This document shows, in pieces, positions 1-10,401 of a stretch of 64,000 bases of DNA. This DNA is from Cellvibrio mixtus subsp. mixtus J3-8 (GTDB lineage: Bacteria > Pseudomonadota > Gammaproteobacteria > Pseudomonadales > Cellvibrionaceae): assembly GCF_000766945.1 (NCBI RefSeq), contig NZ_KN266207.1:344062-408061 (forward strand). The letters are read 5' to 3'. Within the stretch, counting starts at the first letter, position 1. Each line of letters opens with the position of its first letter. Under the pieces are notes generated by a model. That model was given only the letters and a program-made list of their open reading frames with translations. It was not told where the DNA came from and searched no databases. Both the position numbers and the translations under genes were made by a program.

Positions 1-108
1 AAGTGCATTACTGCTTGCACTGCTATTACCTTTGTTTTTTCCTGAAGAATCATTATCTCCGCCGCAGCCCAAGAGCAGTAAAGGCACCATAAATAGACAT
101 CTTTTCAT
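1..108 (-). CDS. N-terminus of a lipoprotein, cut by the window edge
   Basis: Only the first 36 codons are present; the gene runs leftward out of the window. The start is an ATG behind a good ribosome binding site (GGAGAAAGGAT, 109-119). The translation begins MKRCLFMVPLLLLGCGGDND: a short charged end, a hydrophobic stretch and the lipobox LLGC, so it is probably a lipoprotein anchored at Cys15, followed by a Gly/Ser/Asn-rich linker. Function cannot be told from this fragment. Confidence 0.75.
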   Translation of the reverse strand, partial: MKRCLFMVPLLLLGCGGDNDSSGKNKGNSSASSNAL

Positions 109-335
109 ATCCTTTCTCCATGTAAGTACTATAAACAGCGGCTAGTTTCGCATTTTAATGGGAGTATTAATATTTAATTTTATCGGTTGCATGAGGCGTT
201 TTATACATGATTTGCTGTGGGTAGCAAATTTTTACAATTTGTAGAGCATTGCATTTTCTGTTGCGGGAACATATTTGGGCACAGGTAATCCTATCTTAAG
301 GTAATAAAAAACCAAAGCAAGATTGTTGGCACTAT

Positions 336-374
336 TTACAACAAGTTTATTTTGTTACAACAAGTTCATTTTTG
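336..374. repeat. Two tandem 19-20 bp direct repeats before the VOC gene
   Basis: Two adjacent copies start with TTACAACAAGTT (336-354 and 355-374) and differ by one substitution and one extra T. They end four bases before the ribosome binding site of the next gene, a position where paired regulator sites or a local duplication would be expected. The rest of the 109-335 gap is AT-rich, with only a weak hairpin (210-229) that I do not interpret. Confidence 0.6.
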
Positions 375-388
375 AATAGGTGATTGAA

Positions 389-817
389 ATGGAAACACAA
401 GAATTGCATCGTGGGCGTTTGATAGATCATATTCAATTGGTTGTGCGTGATTTGCCTGCCTCGCAAAAATTTTATACGGCGGTCTTTGAAATCCTGGAAA
501 TACCGATGGGTGGTACTGGCGAGGACTTCTTTTGGGTGGATGAATTATTTGTCTCTAGTGCGGATAGTAAAGCTGCCCAAGGCGCATTAACCGGGCGACA
601 TCATCTCGCATTTCAAGCAAAAGACCGCAAACAGGTGGATGCCTTTTATAACGCAGCATTATTGAATGGTGGGCGCGATAACGGAAAACCAGGTGAAAGG
701 CCTTATCATCCCGGTTATTACGCAGCATTTGTCCTTGATCCGGATGGAAATAATATTGAGGCAGTTTTTCATGGCGAAGCGAAACGTAGCGCGGCTTCTA
801 TAAAAATTACTTTTTAA
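389..817 (+). CDS. VOC (glyoxalase/bleomycin resistance) superfamily protein
   Basis: Small cytoplasmic protein of the vicinal-oxygen-chelate fold. The pattern is typical: an N-terminal LIDHIQLVVRDLPAS strand with a metal-ligand-like His, a middle HHLAFQAKD stretch and a C-terminal DPDGNNIEAVFHG with the usual Glu. Members bind a divalent metal and act as lyases, isomerases, dioxygenases or resistance proteins; the substrate cannot be read here. An in-frame GTG lies at 380, but AGGTGA (379-384) is well spaced for the ATG at 389, so I use that start (142 residues). It stands alone, convergent with metH. Confidence 0.8.
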   Translation: METQELHRGRLIDHIQLVVRDLPASQKFYTAVFEILEIPMGGTGEDFFWVDELFVSSADSKAAQGALTGRHHLAFQAKDRKQVDAFYNAALLNGGRDNGKPGERPYHPGYYAAFVLDPDGNNIEAVFHGEAKRSAASIKITF

Positions 818-853
818 TAGCAGTCTACACGGGTTGCGTGGGCAAGGTGTGCT

Positions 854-873
854 GACGGGGCGTGAGCCCCGTC
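854..873. repeat. GC-rich hairpin between VOC gene and metH
   Basis: Perfect 8-bp stem GACGGGGC / GCCCCGTC with loop GTGA, placed between two convergent stop codons. No run of T follows on either strand, so it is a weak candidate for a shared terminator and may be a REP-like hairpin. Confidence 0.45.
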
Positions 874-881
874 TCTGAAAA

Positions 882-3800
882 TTATTCGTTGGCTGCCCCT
901 GGTTCATAAGCGAGTACCGGGCTTAACCATCTCTCAACTTCCAATACATTTACTCCTTTGCGTTGAGCCAGGCTTTCAATTTGATCCTTTTCGATTTTTC
1001 CGGTATTGAAGTATTCTGATTCAGGGTGCGAAAAATACCAACCGGATACTGCAGCTGTTGGCAGCATTGCAAAGTGTTCAGTTAGCGTAATTCCGGTATT
1101 TTTTTCTGCGTTTAATAATTTAAATAGTGTCGCTTTTTCGGTGTGATCCGGACAAGCGGGATAACCGGGAGCAGGGCGGATACCTTTGTATTGCTCTTTA
1201 ATGAGCTCTTCATTATCCAGATTTTCGTCGCGGTCATAACCCCAGAATTCCTTGCGCACACGTAGGTGCATATGTTCAGCAAATGCTTCTGCCAAACGGT
1301 CGGCAAGGGCTTTAACCATGATGCTGTTGTAATCATCGCCGTTATCCTGATATTGCTTCGCAAGCTCTTCCGCACCTATGCCGGTAGTAACCGCAAAGCC
1401 GCCAATATAGTCCTGCTTTCCAGTTTCTTTCGGTGCAATGTAATCCGCTAACGAATAATGTGGCTTGGTTTCCATACCTTGTTTGAGGTGTTGTTGACGA
1501 ATGTGGTGCAGAGTATCGATTTTATTTCCGGCATCATCATATACGTCAATGTCATCTGCGTTGACAGTATTTGCTGGCCAGAATCCGATAACACCATTGG
1601 CTTTAATTAATTTTTCATCGATCAATTTACGCAGCATTTCTTGTGCGTCGGCAAATAAATTGCGCGCTGCTTCGCCGACGATTTCATCTTCCAGAATACG
1701 CGGGTATTTTCCGGCGAGATCCCAGCTGATAAAGAATGGGGTCCAATCAATGAATTCAACCAATGTATTTAAATCATAATCTTCAAATACTTTGATACCG
1801 ATGAACGCCGGTGTTGGTGGTGTGTAATTTTCCCAATCGAGTTTCAATCCTTTGGCGATTGCTTCGGGATAGGTTCTCACTGTGCCACGTGGTTTACGAT
1901 TAGCATTACGCTCTCGCACTTCTATATATTCTTGCTTGATATCCTCTACAAATTTCGGACGAAGTTCATTTGAGAGCAGGGTGCTGGCAACGCCGACGGC
2001 GCGCGATGCATCCGCCACATAGATAACCTGGTTAAGTTTAAATACCGGGTCAATTTTTACGGCAGTGTGCGCTTTGGATGTTGTCGCGCCACCAATTAAC
2101 AGCGGTTTGTTGATGCCGCGACGTTCCATTTCACGCCCTACAAATACCATTTCATCCAGCGAAGGAGTAATCAAACCGGAGAGGCCGATAATGTCACAGT
2201 TTTGTTCGACGGCAGTGTCAATGATTTTATCGCACGGCACCATTACGCCAAGGTCAACTACTTCGAAGTTGTTGCATTGTAAAACTACACCAACAATGTT
2301 TTTGCCGATATCGTGTACGTCGCCTTTTACTGTGGCCATCAAAATTTTGCCATTCGGTTTTGATGCTTCGGTTTTTTCGTTTTCGATAAATGGTTGCAAA
2401 TAAGCCACTGATTGTTTCATTACGCGCGCTGATTTCACCACCTGGGGCAGAAACATTTTACCTTCGCCGAATAAATCCCCCACCACATTCATGCCGTCCA
2501 TCAATGGACCTTCAATAACATCAAGCGGACGCGGATAGTGTTGGCGAGCTTCTTCGGTATCGGCTTCAATATGTGTGGAAATACCTTTTACTAGTGCGTG
2601 CTCAATGCGTTTTGCGATAGGCAGTGAACGCCATTCTGCATCTTCTTTTACTTCACCGGCGGCGCCCTCACCGCGATATTTTTCGGCGATATCAAGCAGC
2701 GCTTCAGTACCTCCACTGTGGCGATTAAGAATTACATCTTCGACCTTATCTTTTAATTCCTGCGGCAAATCGTCATATACAGCCAGTTGGCTGGCATTAA
2801 CAATCCCCATATTCATGCCGGCTTTAATTGCATGGTATAAGAAGACAGAATGAATCGCTTCGCGTACCGGATTATTACCGCGGAAAGAAAATGATACGTT
2901 AGATACACCACCGCTCACGCCGGCATGAGGTAAATTAGTGCGAATCCAGCGGGTAGCTTCAATAAAATCTACAGCGTAGTTATTATGTTCTTCAATGCCG
3001 GTTGCAACTGCAAAAATATTTGGATCGAAAATAATATCTTCCGGTGGAAAATTTAATTTATCAACCAGAGTGCGATAAGAACGCTCACAAATTTCTTTTT
3101 TGCGCTCCATAGTGTCAGCTTGACCGGTTTCATCAAATGCCATTACCACCACGGCGGCGCCGTAACGCATACACAATTTTGCTTTTTGTAAAAACTCCTC
3201 TTCGCCTTCTTTCAAGCTGATGGAGTTAACAATGGGTTTGCCTTGAATACATTTCAAACCGGCTTCGATCACATCCCACTTGGATGAGTCCACCATGATG
3301 GGTACACGTGCAATATCCGGTTCGCCTGCAATTAAATTTAAAAAGCGCACCATGGCTTTTTCGGCATCGAGCATGCCTTCATCCATGTTGATATCAATGA
3401 TTTGCGCACCGTTTTCAACTTGTTCTAATGCAACTTCCAGGGCGGTGGAATAATCCTCTTCCACAATCAAACGTTTAAAACGTGCAGAGCCGGTAACGTT
3501 ACAGCGTTCACCCACATTTACGAATAATGATTCTTTGGTAATGTTGAATGGTTCAAGGCCGGATAAGCGACATGCAGGTTCAATAGCGGGAATAGAACGT
3601 GGGGGATATTTTGTCATCGCACCGGCAAGTGCCTTGATGTGCGCTGGTGTGGTACCACAGCAGCCGCCGATAATATTTAAGAATCCACTTGCGGCAAACT
3701 CTTCAACAATCGCTACCATTTCTTCCGCAGTTTGATCATATTCGCCAAATTCATTGGGTAAACCGGCGTTGGGATGCGCTGACACAAAGCAATTCGCGAC

Positions 3801-4607
3801 GCGTGACATTTCCTGTACATATTGGCGTAATTCTTTTGCACCCAGTGCGCAGTTCAAACCCATGCTCAGTGGGCGAGCGTGGGCGAGCGAGTTATAAAAC
3901 GCTTCTGTTGTTTGACCTGAAAGGGTGCGCCCTGACGCATCGGTGATTGTGCCGGAAATCATAATCGGCAATTCAAAGCCGGTAGCGTCAAAATATTTTT
4001 GCACGGCGAAAACGGCGGCTTTGGCGTTGAGTGTATCGAAAATGGTTTCGATCAAAATAATGTCGGCACCGCCTTTAACCAGCGCATCAGTGGCTTCGAC
4101 ATAGTTTTCAACCAATTGATCGAAAGTGACGTTGCGTGCCCCGGGATCATTTACATCAGGCGAAATTGAACAGGTACGGCTGGTGGGACCAAGCACGCCG
4201 GCTACAAAGCGCGGTTTGGCAGGATTTTGGGCTGTCAGTTCATCGCATAATTCGCGTGCAAGTTTGGCGGCAGCAAAATTGAGCTCTGGTACAAGGTCTT
4301 CCATGTCGTAGTCGGCCATGGAAATACGTGTGGCATTGAACGTATTGGTTTCCAGAATATCGGCACCAGCCTCAAGGTAAGCGCGCTGGATTTCACGGAT
4401 AACGTCTGGCTTGGTTATGCAGAGCAAATCGTTGTTGCCGGCGATATCCATGTGATAGTTGGCAAAACGCTCGCCGCGATAGTCTGCTTCCTTCAGTTTG
4501 TAGCTTTGGATCATCGTGCCCATTCCGCCATCCAGAATCAGGATGCGTTCTTTAATGGCATTATGGAGGGAATCAATACGAGCTTGCAGGGCAGCAGGTG
4601 CAGTCAT
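882..4607 (-). CDS. metH: Cobalamin-dependent methionine synthase
   Basis: Transfers the methyl group of 5-methyltetrahydrofolate to homocysteine through methylcobalamin. The 1241 residues match the full four-module enzyme. The homocysteine-binding barrel (about 1-350) has the zinc Cys pair [10 protein letters not shown]. The pterin-binding barrel (about 360-640) has [11 protein letters not shown] and [10 protein letters not shown]. The B12 module (about 660-900) has the cobalt-ligand motif GDVHDIGKN. The C-terminal reactivation domain that binds AdoMet has [12 protein letters not shown]. The start ATG is preceded by a modest site (AGG). It is transcribed alone. The 235-base leader holds an inverted repeat at 4656-4677, but I see no B12-box riboswitch. 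Confidence 0.98.
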   Translation of the reverse strand: MTAPAALQARIDSLHNAIKERILILDGGMGTMIQSYKLKEADYRGERFANYHMDIAGNNDLLCITKPDVIREIQRAYLEAGADILETNTFNATRISMADYDMEDLVPELNFAAAKLARELCDELTAQNPAKPRFVAGVLGPTSRTCSISPDVNDPGARNVTFDQLVENYVEATDALVKGGADIILIETIFDTLNAKAAVFAVQKYFDATGFELPIMISGTITDASGRTLSGQTTEAFYNSLAHARPLSMGLNCALGAKELRQYVQEMSRVANCFVSAHPNAGLPNEFGEYDQTAEEMVAIVEEFAASGFLNIIGGCCGTTPAHIKALAGAMTKYPPRSIPAIEPACRLSGLEPFNITKESLFVNVGERCNVTGSARFKRLIVEEDYSTALEVALEQVENGAQIIDINMDEGMLDAEKAMVRFLNLIAGEPDIARVPIMVDSSKWDVIEAGLKCIQGKPIVNSISLKEGEEEFLQKAKLCMRYGAAVVVMAFDETGQADTMERKKEICERSYRTLVDKLNFPPEDIIFDPNIFAVATGIEEHNNYAVDFIEATRWIRTNLPHAGVSGGVSNVSFSFRGNNPVREAIHSVFLYHAIKAGMNMGIVNASQLAVYDDLPQELKDKVEDVILNRHSGGTEALLDIAEKYRGEGAAGEVKEDAEWRSLPIAKRIEHALVKGISTHIEADTEEARQHYPRPLDVIEGPLMDGMNVVGDLFGEGKMFLPQVVKSARVMKQSVAYLQPFIENEKTEASKPNGKILMATVKGDVHDIGKNIVGVVLQCNNFEVVDLGVMVPCDKIIDTAVEQNCDIIGLSGLITPSLDEMVFVGREMERRGINKPLLIGGATTSKAHTAVKIDPVFKLNQVIYVADASRAVGVASTLLSNELRPKFVEDIKQEYIEVRERNANRKPRGTVRTYPEAIAKGLKLDWENYTPPTPAFIGIKVFEDYDLNTLVEFIDWTPFFISWDLAGKYPRILEDEIVGEAARNLFADAQEMLRKLIDEKLIKANGVIGFWPANTVNADDIDVYDDAGNKIDTLHHIRQQHLKQGMETKPHYSLADYIAPKETGKQDYIGGFAVTTGIGAEELAKQYQDNGDDYNSIMVKALADRLAEAFAEHMHLRVRKEFWGYDRDENLDNEELIKEQYKGIRPAPGYPACPDHTEKATLFKLLNAEKNTGITLTEHFAMLPTAAVSGWYFSHPESEYFNTGKIEKDQIESLAQRKGVNVLEVERWLSPVLAYEPGAANE

Positions 4608-4655
4608 GGAAAACCTATCAATGGAAATCTTTTAAAAGAATAAAAATCAGAGTGC

Positions 4656-4677
4656 AATATCAAAAAAAATTGATATT
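4656..4677. repeat. Perfect inverted repeat in the metH leader
   Basis: AATATCAA, six A, then TTGATATT: eight perfectly paired bases, about 50 bases upstream of the metH start. Just upstream on the minus strand is a TAGAAT -10-like hexamer (about 4691-4696), so the repeat would lie in the transcribed leader or over the start site. It could be an operator or an AT-rich stem. It is not a MetJ box and does not fit the MetR pattern well. Confidence 0.45.
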
Positions 4678-4844
4678 CAAAGTGGCATGAATTCTAGCAG
4701 AAAAGTGTATGAAAGGGCTGATTAAGAGAGACGGGGAGCGTGCCCGTTGAGCATAAACTGCGCAGGCTTTTGGGTTGATTGCCCCATTTTAAATCGAGGG
4801 GGGTAAAGCACATTAAGTGATTCCAGTATCCCTGGCGTCACTAT

Positions 4845-5069
4845 TTATTTGTCCAGGTGAACAGTTTTTTCAACTTTAATGGCTTGCGGATGAGCAGGGC
4901 GAAGCTGGAAAAGCACTAACGCTGCAAAGAACGCAAAGCCTAAAGCTGCGATAGCAATGGATTCGGGATAAAGCACACCAAACAGCAAATGCGCTACAAC
5001 GAGGCTAATGTAAAGGGTAATACGCAGGTTTTTCGGGGTGAGTAAAAAGGTGCTTGATTCATTGTTCAT
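4845..5069 (-). CDS. Small two-helix inner-membrane protein, unknown function
   Basis: A 74-residue protein with two hydrophobic segments (about residues 18-36 and 39-57), a charged N-terminus and a basic tail, which suggests a small inner-membrane protein. I do not recognise a family. I start it at the ATG at 5069 because CAGGAG lies seven bases upstream; an in-frame ATG at 5102 has no such site. It lies upstream of metH on the same strand, with a 237-base gap, so a shared operon is possible but not shown. Confidence 0.6.
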   Translation of the reverse strand: MNNESSTFLLTPKNLRITLYISLVVAHLLFGVLYPESIAIAALGFAFFAALVLFQLRPAHPQAIKVEKTVHLDK

Positions 5070-5383
5070 GTCAGTACTCCTGTTTGGCGTGAAATGATAC
5101 ATGCATCACAAAATTTTGTATGCACACTTCACACCATAAAAGCATAGTTTCCTTAAGGGGTTATTACGTAATTAAATTTCTCAATGGGTTTTCATTTCCG
5201 ACAGGCGGTCAAATTCATATTTTTTAATAGCTGAGTGTGCTTACTATCCATGAAAATAAAATAATGGCGCATAAAACTGCTCAAATGACTCTCTATCCGG
5301 GGTTACAAATTCGAGGTATTTACAGAACAGCTATGGCGATGATTGCAAAATCCTAGTGCGTAGTCGCAGGTCAATACAGTAGA

Positions 5384-5408
5384 ATACCCGAGTAATTTGA
5401 TCGGGTAT
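5384..5408. promoter_or_regulatory. Candidate type-1 IscR site at the nfuA promoter
   Basis: ATACCCGA, nine bases, then TCGGGTAT form a 25-base site. By my count it fits the E. coli type-1 IscR consensus at 22 of 25 positions, using the consensus from memory. It overlaps a TAGAAT -10-like hexamer (5380-5385) and lies 37 bases before the nfuA start, where binding of [2Fe-2S]-IscR would repress. The rest of the 5070-5445 gap shows nothing else I can support. The same bases could also fold as a hairpin. Confidence 0.55.
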
Positions 5409-5445
5409 TGTTTGTTCCCTGCCCAGGATTTATTAAAAGGTTTAT

Positions 5446-6033
5446 ATGGTTAACGTCGATATCACTGAATCTGCCCAAAAGTATTTGAAAGAGCTGTTGG
5501 ACAAGCAAAAAGACAATGACGGTATTGGTATACGTATGTTTGTTGCCAATCCGGGAACACCCAGCGCGGAGACCTGTATCGCCTATTGTCGGCCGGGTGA
5601 GCAAAAAGAGGGCGATGTGATTGTCCCTTTGAATGGTTTTAGTGCTTACTTTGAAGAGCGCAGCCTGCCATTTTTGGAAGATGCGAAGGTAGATTACTCT
5701 GCAGATCGTATGGGGGGGCAGCTTACTATCCGTGCACCCAACTCAAAAATGCCCCGTGTGACGGATGACAGCCCGCTGGAAGATCGTATTAACTATGTGC
5801 TTTACAACGATGTAAATCCAAGCCTTGCCTCCCACGGTGGGAATGTGAGCCTGGTAGAAGTGACGCCGGATATGATTGCGATATTGAAGTTTGGCGGTGG
5901 TTGCCAGGGGTGTGGATCCGTTGCGATTACCCTAAAGCAGGGTATTGAAGTTCAATTGATGGACAAGTTACCTGAGTTGAAAGGTATTCGCGATGTGACT
6001 GACCATACGGATCGATCAAACGCATACATGTAG
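5446..6033 (+). CDS. nfuA: Fe-S cluster carrier protein NfuA
   Basis: Scaffold/carrier that delivers [4Fe-4S] clusters to apo-enzymes, especially under iron or oxidative stress. The 195 residues have the two expected parts: an N-terminal degenerate A-type (HesB/IscA-like) domain (1-95) that recognises clients, and a C-terminal Nfu domain with the CxxC pair at Cys153 and Cys156 ([11 protein letters not shown]), the cluster ligands at the dimer interface. The start ATG follows AAAGG. It is monocistronic, with a candidate IscR box in front and a strong terminator behind. Confidence 0.97.
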   Translation: MVNVDITESAQKYLKELLDKQKDNDGIGIRMFVANPGTPSAETCIAYCRPGEQKEGDVIVPLNGFSAYFEERSLPFLEDAKVDYSADRMGGQLTIRAPNSKMPRVTDDSPLEDRINYVLYNDVNPSLASHGGNVSLVEVTPDMIAILKFGGGCQGCGSVAITLKQGIEVQLMDKLPELKGIRDVTDHTDRSNAYM

Positions 6034-6053
6034 TTATTGTGCGACAGATAAAA

Positions 6054-6080
6054 ATACCGCCGCTGTGCGGTATTTTTTTT
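6054..6080 (+). terminator. Rho-independent terminator of nfuA
   Basis: Stem ATACCGC / GCGGTAT around a six-base loop, followed by seven T. Its last bases overlap the stop codon of the convergent gene at 6079. Confidence 0.9.
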
Positions 6081-6858
6081 AGTGAGAGCTTTTATTGATT
6101 AACGCTTCATATTCGCCGCTGTTTTTCAGGGCGATTAGTCCTTCGTCCAATTGTCCTGCCAATAACCTCGCCCGTGGGCTTTTGTGTGAAAAAGCAACGT
6201 AAACATCGCCTCGATGGTTGATAAAACGTTTGTCGAGTGTGTTGTTTTCCAATCCCATTTTTTTCAAGGCAAATTCCGCTTCGCGATCAAACATGACGGC
6301 AGCATCAATACGCCCTTGTCTGAGCATGCGGATTATTTGTGATTGCTGGGTAAGCGGTATTTCGGTGAATCGATCGCGATGTTGTTCGTAAATATCGCCA
6401 TATTCATAGTCGCGAATAAACCCCACCCGGAATTTAGCCGGAATGTCTTCGATACGTTTTATATCTGGAAAAGCGTCGGGTAGAAAAAACCAGTAAGACT
6501 CCACGGTGAGCAGCGGGACTTTACCAAACAAGTATTTATCTTTTGTGGTGGATTGGAGTGTTACGTTGTAGCCACCATCAATTTTACCGGATGCGAGGTC
6601 ATGTAAAACCCGGGCGTAGGGCAGCACTTGAAAAGTGGGGTATAAACCTGATTTGGCAAAAGCCGCTTTGATCAATTCAGTAGATATCCCCTGGCCGTGC
6701 TCATCAGAATAGGGCGGCCATGAATCCTCTGCACCCAGGCGAATACGGATAGAGGTATCAACATCTTCCCCGGCAACTTTTTCAGATACGCTTTCTGCAT
6801 GCAGCGACGGGGCTGCGAGGCTCAGTAGTAGCCATGCATAAGTCCAATATTTAACCAT
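6079..6858 (-). CDS. Periplasmic solute-binding protein, SBP_bac_3 type
   Basis: A 259-residue exported protein of the amino-acid-binding (family 3) fold. A signal peptide (MVKYWTYAWLLLSLAAPSLHA) is followed by the first lobe (IRLGAEDSWPPYSDEHGQGISTE) and a stretch like that of polar amino-acid receptors (VGFIRDYEYGDIYE). No permease or ATPase is beside it. Such orphan proteins in gammaproteobacteria may serve as sensors or belong to distant transporters. I use the ATG at 6858, which has CAGGAG upstream and begins a proper signal peptide; an ATG 36 bases upstream is less likely. Ligand unknown. Confidence 0.8.
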   Translation of the reverse strand: MVKYWTYAWLLLSLAAPSLHAESVSEKVAGEDVDTSIRIRLGAEDSWPPYSDEHGQGISTELIKAAFAKSGLYPTFQVLPYARVLHDLASGKIDGGYNVTLQSTTKDKYLFGKVPLLTVESYWFFLPDAFPDIKRIEDIPAKFRVGFIRDYEYGDIYEQHRDRFTEIPLTQQSQIIRMLRQGRIDAAVMFDREAEFALKKMGLENNTLDKRFINHRGDVYVAFSHKSPRARLLAGQLDEGLIALKNSGEYEALINKSSH

Positions 6859-7003
6859 TGGTTGATTACTCCTGCCGGGGCTTATTTGTAGCATCTAATT
6901 CCAAGATTAAGCGCATTTTGTTATATGATCAATAATTTAAATAACTATATAGAAGGAGAATGACGTCTCATTTAATTAAGTGTTAAAAAAATAAAATATC
7001 AAA

Positions 7004-7018
7004 TAAGAATTATTATCA
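7004..7018. promoter_or_regulatory. Fur-like box before the catecholate receptor
   Basis: TAAGAAT-T-ATTATCA matches the 7-1-7 Fur pattern (TGATAAT-N-ATTATCA) at 12 of 14 positions. It lies 78 bases before the receptor start, in an AT-rich promoter region. Iron-dependent repression by Fur is the expected role. Confidence 0.6.
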
Positions 7019-7095
7019 TTGTAAATGTTAATGACTATCGATAAAATTTGGTTAAATTTATTAAATGCATATATTTATTACCCAAAGGCATAGTT

Positions 7096-9468
7096 ATGAC
7101 CAAATCCAAATCTTTATCTGCGCATATAGTTTCTAAAAAGCGCATTACTTCCTCGCAACTCACTGTAACTGCGTTGTCCTCTGCTATGTTGCTGGCTTCA
7201 GCCGGTGTAATGGCGGCTGACGATACTAAAGACGCAAAAAAGCTGGATGCGGTAAAAGTAGAAGCTGATGCAATTGCTTCTTTCAAAGCTGACAAAGCCA
7301 GCTCGCCAAAACTTACCCAACCACTGGTAGATACCCCACAAACTATTGTGGTTGTGAAAAAAGAACTTTTCCAACAACAAGCTGCAACAACATTGAGTGA
7401 GGCACTGCGCAACACTCCGGGTATCACCATGTTGATGGGGGAGAATGGCAACACCTCTACCGGTGATTCCATCTTCATGCGCGGTTTTGACACCCAGGGC
7501 AGTATTTACGTCGATGGAATCCGCGATTTGGGTAGCATCAGCCGCGATACTTTTAATACTGAGCAAGTTGAAATTTCTAAGGGTCCAGCGGGTGTAGACA
7601 ATGGCCGTGGCGCGGCATCAGGTTATGTAAACCTGAGCTCCAAATTAGCGAACCAGGAAGATGCAACCTCTGGCACTGTGAATGTGGGAACCTCGGATTA
7701 CAAACGCGCAACTGTGGATGTAAACCGCACCCTAGGTGAAAGTTCCGCATTGCGCGTTAACTTGATGAAGCAAGATGCCGGTGTTGATGGTCGCGATGAA
7801 GTGGAAAGTAATTTCCAGGGCGTTGCAGCATCCCTTGCTTTGGGGCTTGGAACGGGTACCCGCACTTACATCAATATTTTATCGATGGAGCAATCCGGCA
7901 TTCCGGATGGCGGTATACCAACTATCGGCTTGGATGGTTATTACAACGCGATTTTTGCAACAGGTGCATTAAAAGGCCAAACCCCCAAGCGTGCAGACAC
8001 TGAAAACTTCTACGGTTCAACCAGCGATTTCAACGATGTAAAAGCCAACATGGTTACTGTTCGTATTGAGCAGGATTTGGCTGAAGGAGTGACCCTGCGC
8101 AATACCTCGCGTTATGGTCGCACTAATCAGGATCAGGTATTGACCGGTGTTAATACAGTCACCTTCGTGACCCCGTCAAATTCGGATACATGGACAATTT
8201 CGCGTTCGCGCCAGGGTAAGGACCAAACCAATCAAATCCTTACCAACCAGACCAACCTGACTGCCTCATTTGAAACCGGTAGCATCAAACATGATCTGAG
8301 TTCCGGCGTTGAATTTATTTACGAAAGCCAACTGAACTACACCTTGGGCATTCCATTCCTATCGCCAACATCGTCATCAACAATGCCCCAGGTTAATGCC
8401 AATCTCTATAGCCCGCGTACTGATGATGTGTTCCAGCCTGTGCGTCGTACCGGTGGAAAAACGGATGGTGAAACCTCTACTTACGCCTTTTATGCACAAG
8501 ACACTATTACCCTGAACGATCAATGGGAATTGAGTGCCGGTGTTCGCGCTGATCGTTTCCACACCAGGACAGACGTTATTACCCGCCAGGCCGCGGTGAC
8601 TGCACCTGCCGTACAAACTGTACCAATCGGTACTTTGTTAGCGAGTGATGCGCATTTGACCGACGAGTTGGTGGGTTGGAAATTAGGCGGTGTATATAAG
8701 CCGGCAGCCAATGGTTCGATTTATGTGAGTTATGCAACGTCCCAGTTACCACCGGGCGGCGCGAACTTTTCGTTAAATACCACGAATGCGACTAACAATA
8801 TCAATAGCCCCAACATGGACCCCCAAAAAGGTACCAATACTGAATTGGGCACCAAGTGGAATGTATTGGATAACAAATTGTTCCTGACTGCGGCGTTGTT
8901 CCGCAGCACTAACGAAAATGAAATTGCCACTAATGCGGATGGTTCATCTGTTGCTGTCGGTGAAAAGCAGGTTGAAGGTTTGGAGTTAGGCGTTGTGGGT
9001 GCCTTGACGGACAAGTGGCAAATCAGTGCTGGCCTTGCATTTATGGATAACGAGATCACCCGCGGTAACCGCACTGTCGATAACCCGGATACCACTACAA
9101 ACGAAGCGTCTGGCAACAACGAGGGTGGTGCGATCCAGTGGTCACCAAAGACGACTTTTACACTGTGGAATAGCTATACCTTTGACAGTGGTTTGGTGAT
9201 TGGTGGCGGTGCGCGTTACATAGATACCATGGTGAGTTCCAGCATAGTAAATTCAACAGCGCTCAGCACGCGTTCCGTACTTGAGTTTGGTGATTACTGG
9301 GTTTTGGATGCAATGGCTTCTTACCCGATTAACAAAAATATCAGCGTGCAACTGAATGTCCTCAACCTGACAGATGAGGATTATGTTGCGAGCTTGAATA
9401 ACAGCGGCGCACGTTATTATCCCGGTGCGCCATTGTCTGCTCGACTGGGTGTTAACTTCGCATTCTAA
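7096..9468 (+). CDS. fiu: TonB-dependent catecholate siderophore receptor, Fiu type
   Basis: Outer-membrane gated channel that takes up ferric catecholates using TonB energy. A signal peptide (about 1-40, cut after VMAAD) is followed by the plug domain ([15 protein letters not shown] to [18 protein letters not shown]) and the 22-strand barrel, which ends in the aromatic C-terminus LGVNFAF. The plug sequence and the PiuC/YbiX gene directly downstream are typical of the Fiu/PiuA group. The start is the ATG at 7096 behind AAAGG; an in-frame ATG at 7048 would add 16 residues before the signal peptide and lacks a site. Exact ligand unknown. A Fur-like box lies upstream. Confidence 0.9.
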   Translation: MTKSKSLSAHIVSKKRITSSQLTVTALSSAMLLASAGVMAADDTKDAKKLDAVKVEADAIASFKADKASSPKLTQPLVDTPQTIVVVKKELFQQQAATTLSEALRNTPGITMLMGENGNTSTGDSIFMRGFDTQGSIYVDGIRDLGSISRDTFNTEQVEISKGPAGVDNGRGAASGYVNLSSKLANQEDATSGTVNVGTSDYKRATVDVNRTLGESSALRVNLMKQDAGVDGRDEVESNFQGVAASLALGLGTGTRTYINILSMEQSGIPDGGIPTIGLDGYYNAIFATGALKGQTPKRADTENFYGSTSDFNDVKANMVTVRIEQDLAEGVTLRNTSRYGRTNQDQVLTGVNTVTFVTPSNSDTWTISRSRQGKDQTNQILTNQTNLTASFETGSIKHDLSSGVEFIYESQLNYTLGIPFLSPTSSSTMPQVNANLYSPRTDDVFQPVRRTGGKTDGETSTYAFYAQDTITLNDQWELSAGVRADRFHTRTDVITRQAAVTAPAVQTVPIGTLLASDAHLTDELVGWKLGGVYKPAANGSIYVSYATSQLPPGGANFSLNTTNATNNINSPNMDPQKGTNTELGTKWNVLDNKLFLTAALFRSTNENEIATNADGSSVAVGEKQVEGLELGVVGALTDKWQISAGLAFMDNEITRGNRTVDNPDTTTNEASGNNEGGAIQWSPKTTFTLWNSYTFDSGLVIGGGARYIDTMVSSSIVNSTALSTRSVLEFGDYWVLDAMASYPINKNISVQLNVLNLTDEDYVASLNNSGARYYPGAPLSARLGVNFAF

Positions 9469-9491
9469 TCAACCGGTTTAATGCGAATTGG

Positions 9492-9517
9492 CAGGGGCGC
9501 GATTTATCGCGCCCCTG
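9492..9517. repeat. REP-like palindrome between fiu and piuC
   Basis: Perfect 12-bp stem CAGGGGCGCGAT / ATCGCGCCCCTG around TT. It shares the GGGCGC...GCGCCC core with hairpins at 9554-9576 and 38681-38701. No run of T follows, so it is more like a REP element than a terminator. In the transcript it would protect or attenuate the receptor message. Confidence 0.6.
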
Positions 9518-9553
9518 TGCATTGCAGGAGTGCAAAAAACAACAGGTAAAAAC

Positions 9554-9576
9554 AGGGCGCAATGAAGTGCGCCCCT
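9554..9576. repeat. Second REP-like hairpin just before piuC
   Basis: AGGGCGCA / TGCGCCCCT with one bulged C and a six-base loop. It ends 11 bases before the piuC start, so in the mRNA it sits directly against the ribosome binding site GAGGG. Confidence 0.5.
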
Positions 9577-9587
9577 ACGAGGGCGTT

Positions 9588-10268
9588 ATGTTAATCCACA
9601 TTCCTGAAGTGCTAACCAAACAACAAGTCGCAGAATTCCGCACTCGCTTGAATCAGGCTGATTGGATTGATGGCAAAGCTACCGTTGGCGTGCAAGGCTC
9701 GCAGGTGAAAAAAAATCGCCAGCTGGCAGTTGATGGGATTGTTGCCCGTGAGCTGGGCGAAATTATTTTAAAAGCACTTTATGCGAATCCGGTTTTTATG
9801 TCTGCTGCTCTGCCATTGCGAATAGTTCCACCATTATTTAATGCCTATAACGGTGGTGAGCATTACGGTTTTCATGTTGATGGCGCCATACGCTTAATTC
9901 CCGGCAGCAATTTAAGTTTGCGTACCGATGTGTCATCCACCCTGTTTTTATCAGAGCCTGATGAATACGACGGTGGCGAATTAATTGTGCAAGACACTTA
10001 CGGCAGCCACGACGTAAAACTGCCTGCGGGGGATTTGATTTTATATCCCGCTACCAGTTTGCATCAGGTTGAGCCTGTTACACGCGGTGAGCGCGTGAGC
10101 AGTTTTTTCTGGACCCAGAGTATGGTACGTGATGATTGGCAACGGAATTTGTTATACGAGCTGGATTGCAATATCCAGTCATTGCGCCAAAAGGTGGGTG
10201 ATAGCGAAGAAATTGTGGGCTTGACCGGCCATTATCACAATCTGTTGCGGCAATGGGCGCAGGTTTGA
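9588..10268 (+). CDS. piuC: Fe(II)/2-oxoglutarate-dependent hydroxylase PiuC/YbiX
   Basis: PKHD-type hydroxylase of the family found beside Fiu/PiuA receptors. It is thought to act in iron-siderophore handling, but the substrate is not established. The 226 residues match E. coli YbiX in length. The iron triad and the oxoglutarate Arg are visible: His96 and Asp98 in HYGFHVDGA, His159 in SLHQVEP and Arg169 in RGERV. A DGGELIV strand is also typical. The start is the ATG at 9588 with GAGGG five bases upstream; the frame is open further upstream through the repeat, but that stretch is not protein-like. Confidence 0.92.
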   Translation: MLIHIPEVLTKQQVAEFRTRLNQADWIDGKATVGVQGSQVKKNRQLAVDGIVARELGEIILKALYANPVFMSAALPLRIVPPLFNAYNGGEHYGFHVDGAIRLIPGSNLSLRTDVSSTLFLSEPDEYDGGELIVQDTYGSHDVKLPAGDLILYPATSLHQVEPVTRGERVSSFFWTQSMVRDDWQRNLLYELDCNIQSLRQKVGDSEEIVGLTGHYHNLLRQWAQV

Positions 10269-10353
10269 TGATGGTTTTTTGGGCAGGGCATGGACATTTA
10301 GAGGACAAATCCCTAACAAATCCTGATAAAAATGGGTTTGATACGCCTGTTAA

Positions 10354-10368
10354 TGATATGTATTATCA
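10354..10368. promoter_or_regulatory. Fur-like box before the second receptor
   Basis: TGATATG-T-ATTATCA matches the 7-1-7 Fur pattern at 12 of 14 positions and sits inside a longer palindrome (AATGATA ... TATCATT, 10352-10370). It lies about 35 bases before the start codon. Confidence 0.7.
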
Positions 10369-10401
10369 TTTAGATTCTTATTAAAACTGTGTTAAGAGGC
10401 T

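Noticed and set aside
210-233. Terminator at ATTTGCT / AGCAAAT plus T run
   Set aside because: The stem is weak and no plus-strand gene ends before it within the window.
4608-4844. Cobalamin or SAM/SAH riboswitch upstream of metH
   Set aside because: I searched the minus-strand leader for a B12 box and for SAM/SAH aptamer cores and found none; only the short AT-rich inverted repeat stands out.
7198-7566. Antisense frames inside the Fiu-type receptor gene
   Set aside because: No ribosome binding site and no protein-like composition; shadows of the receptor gene.
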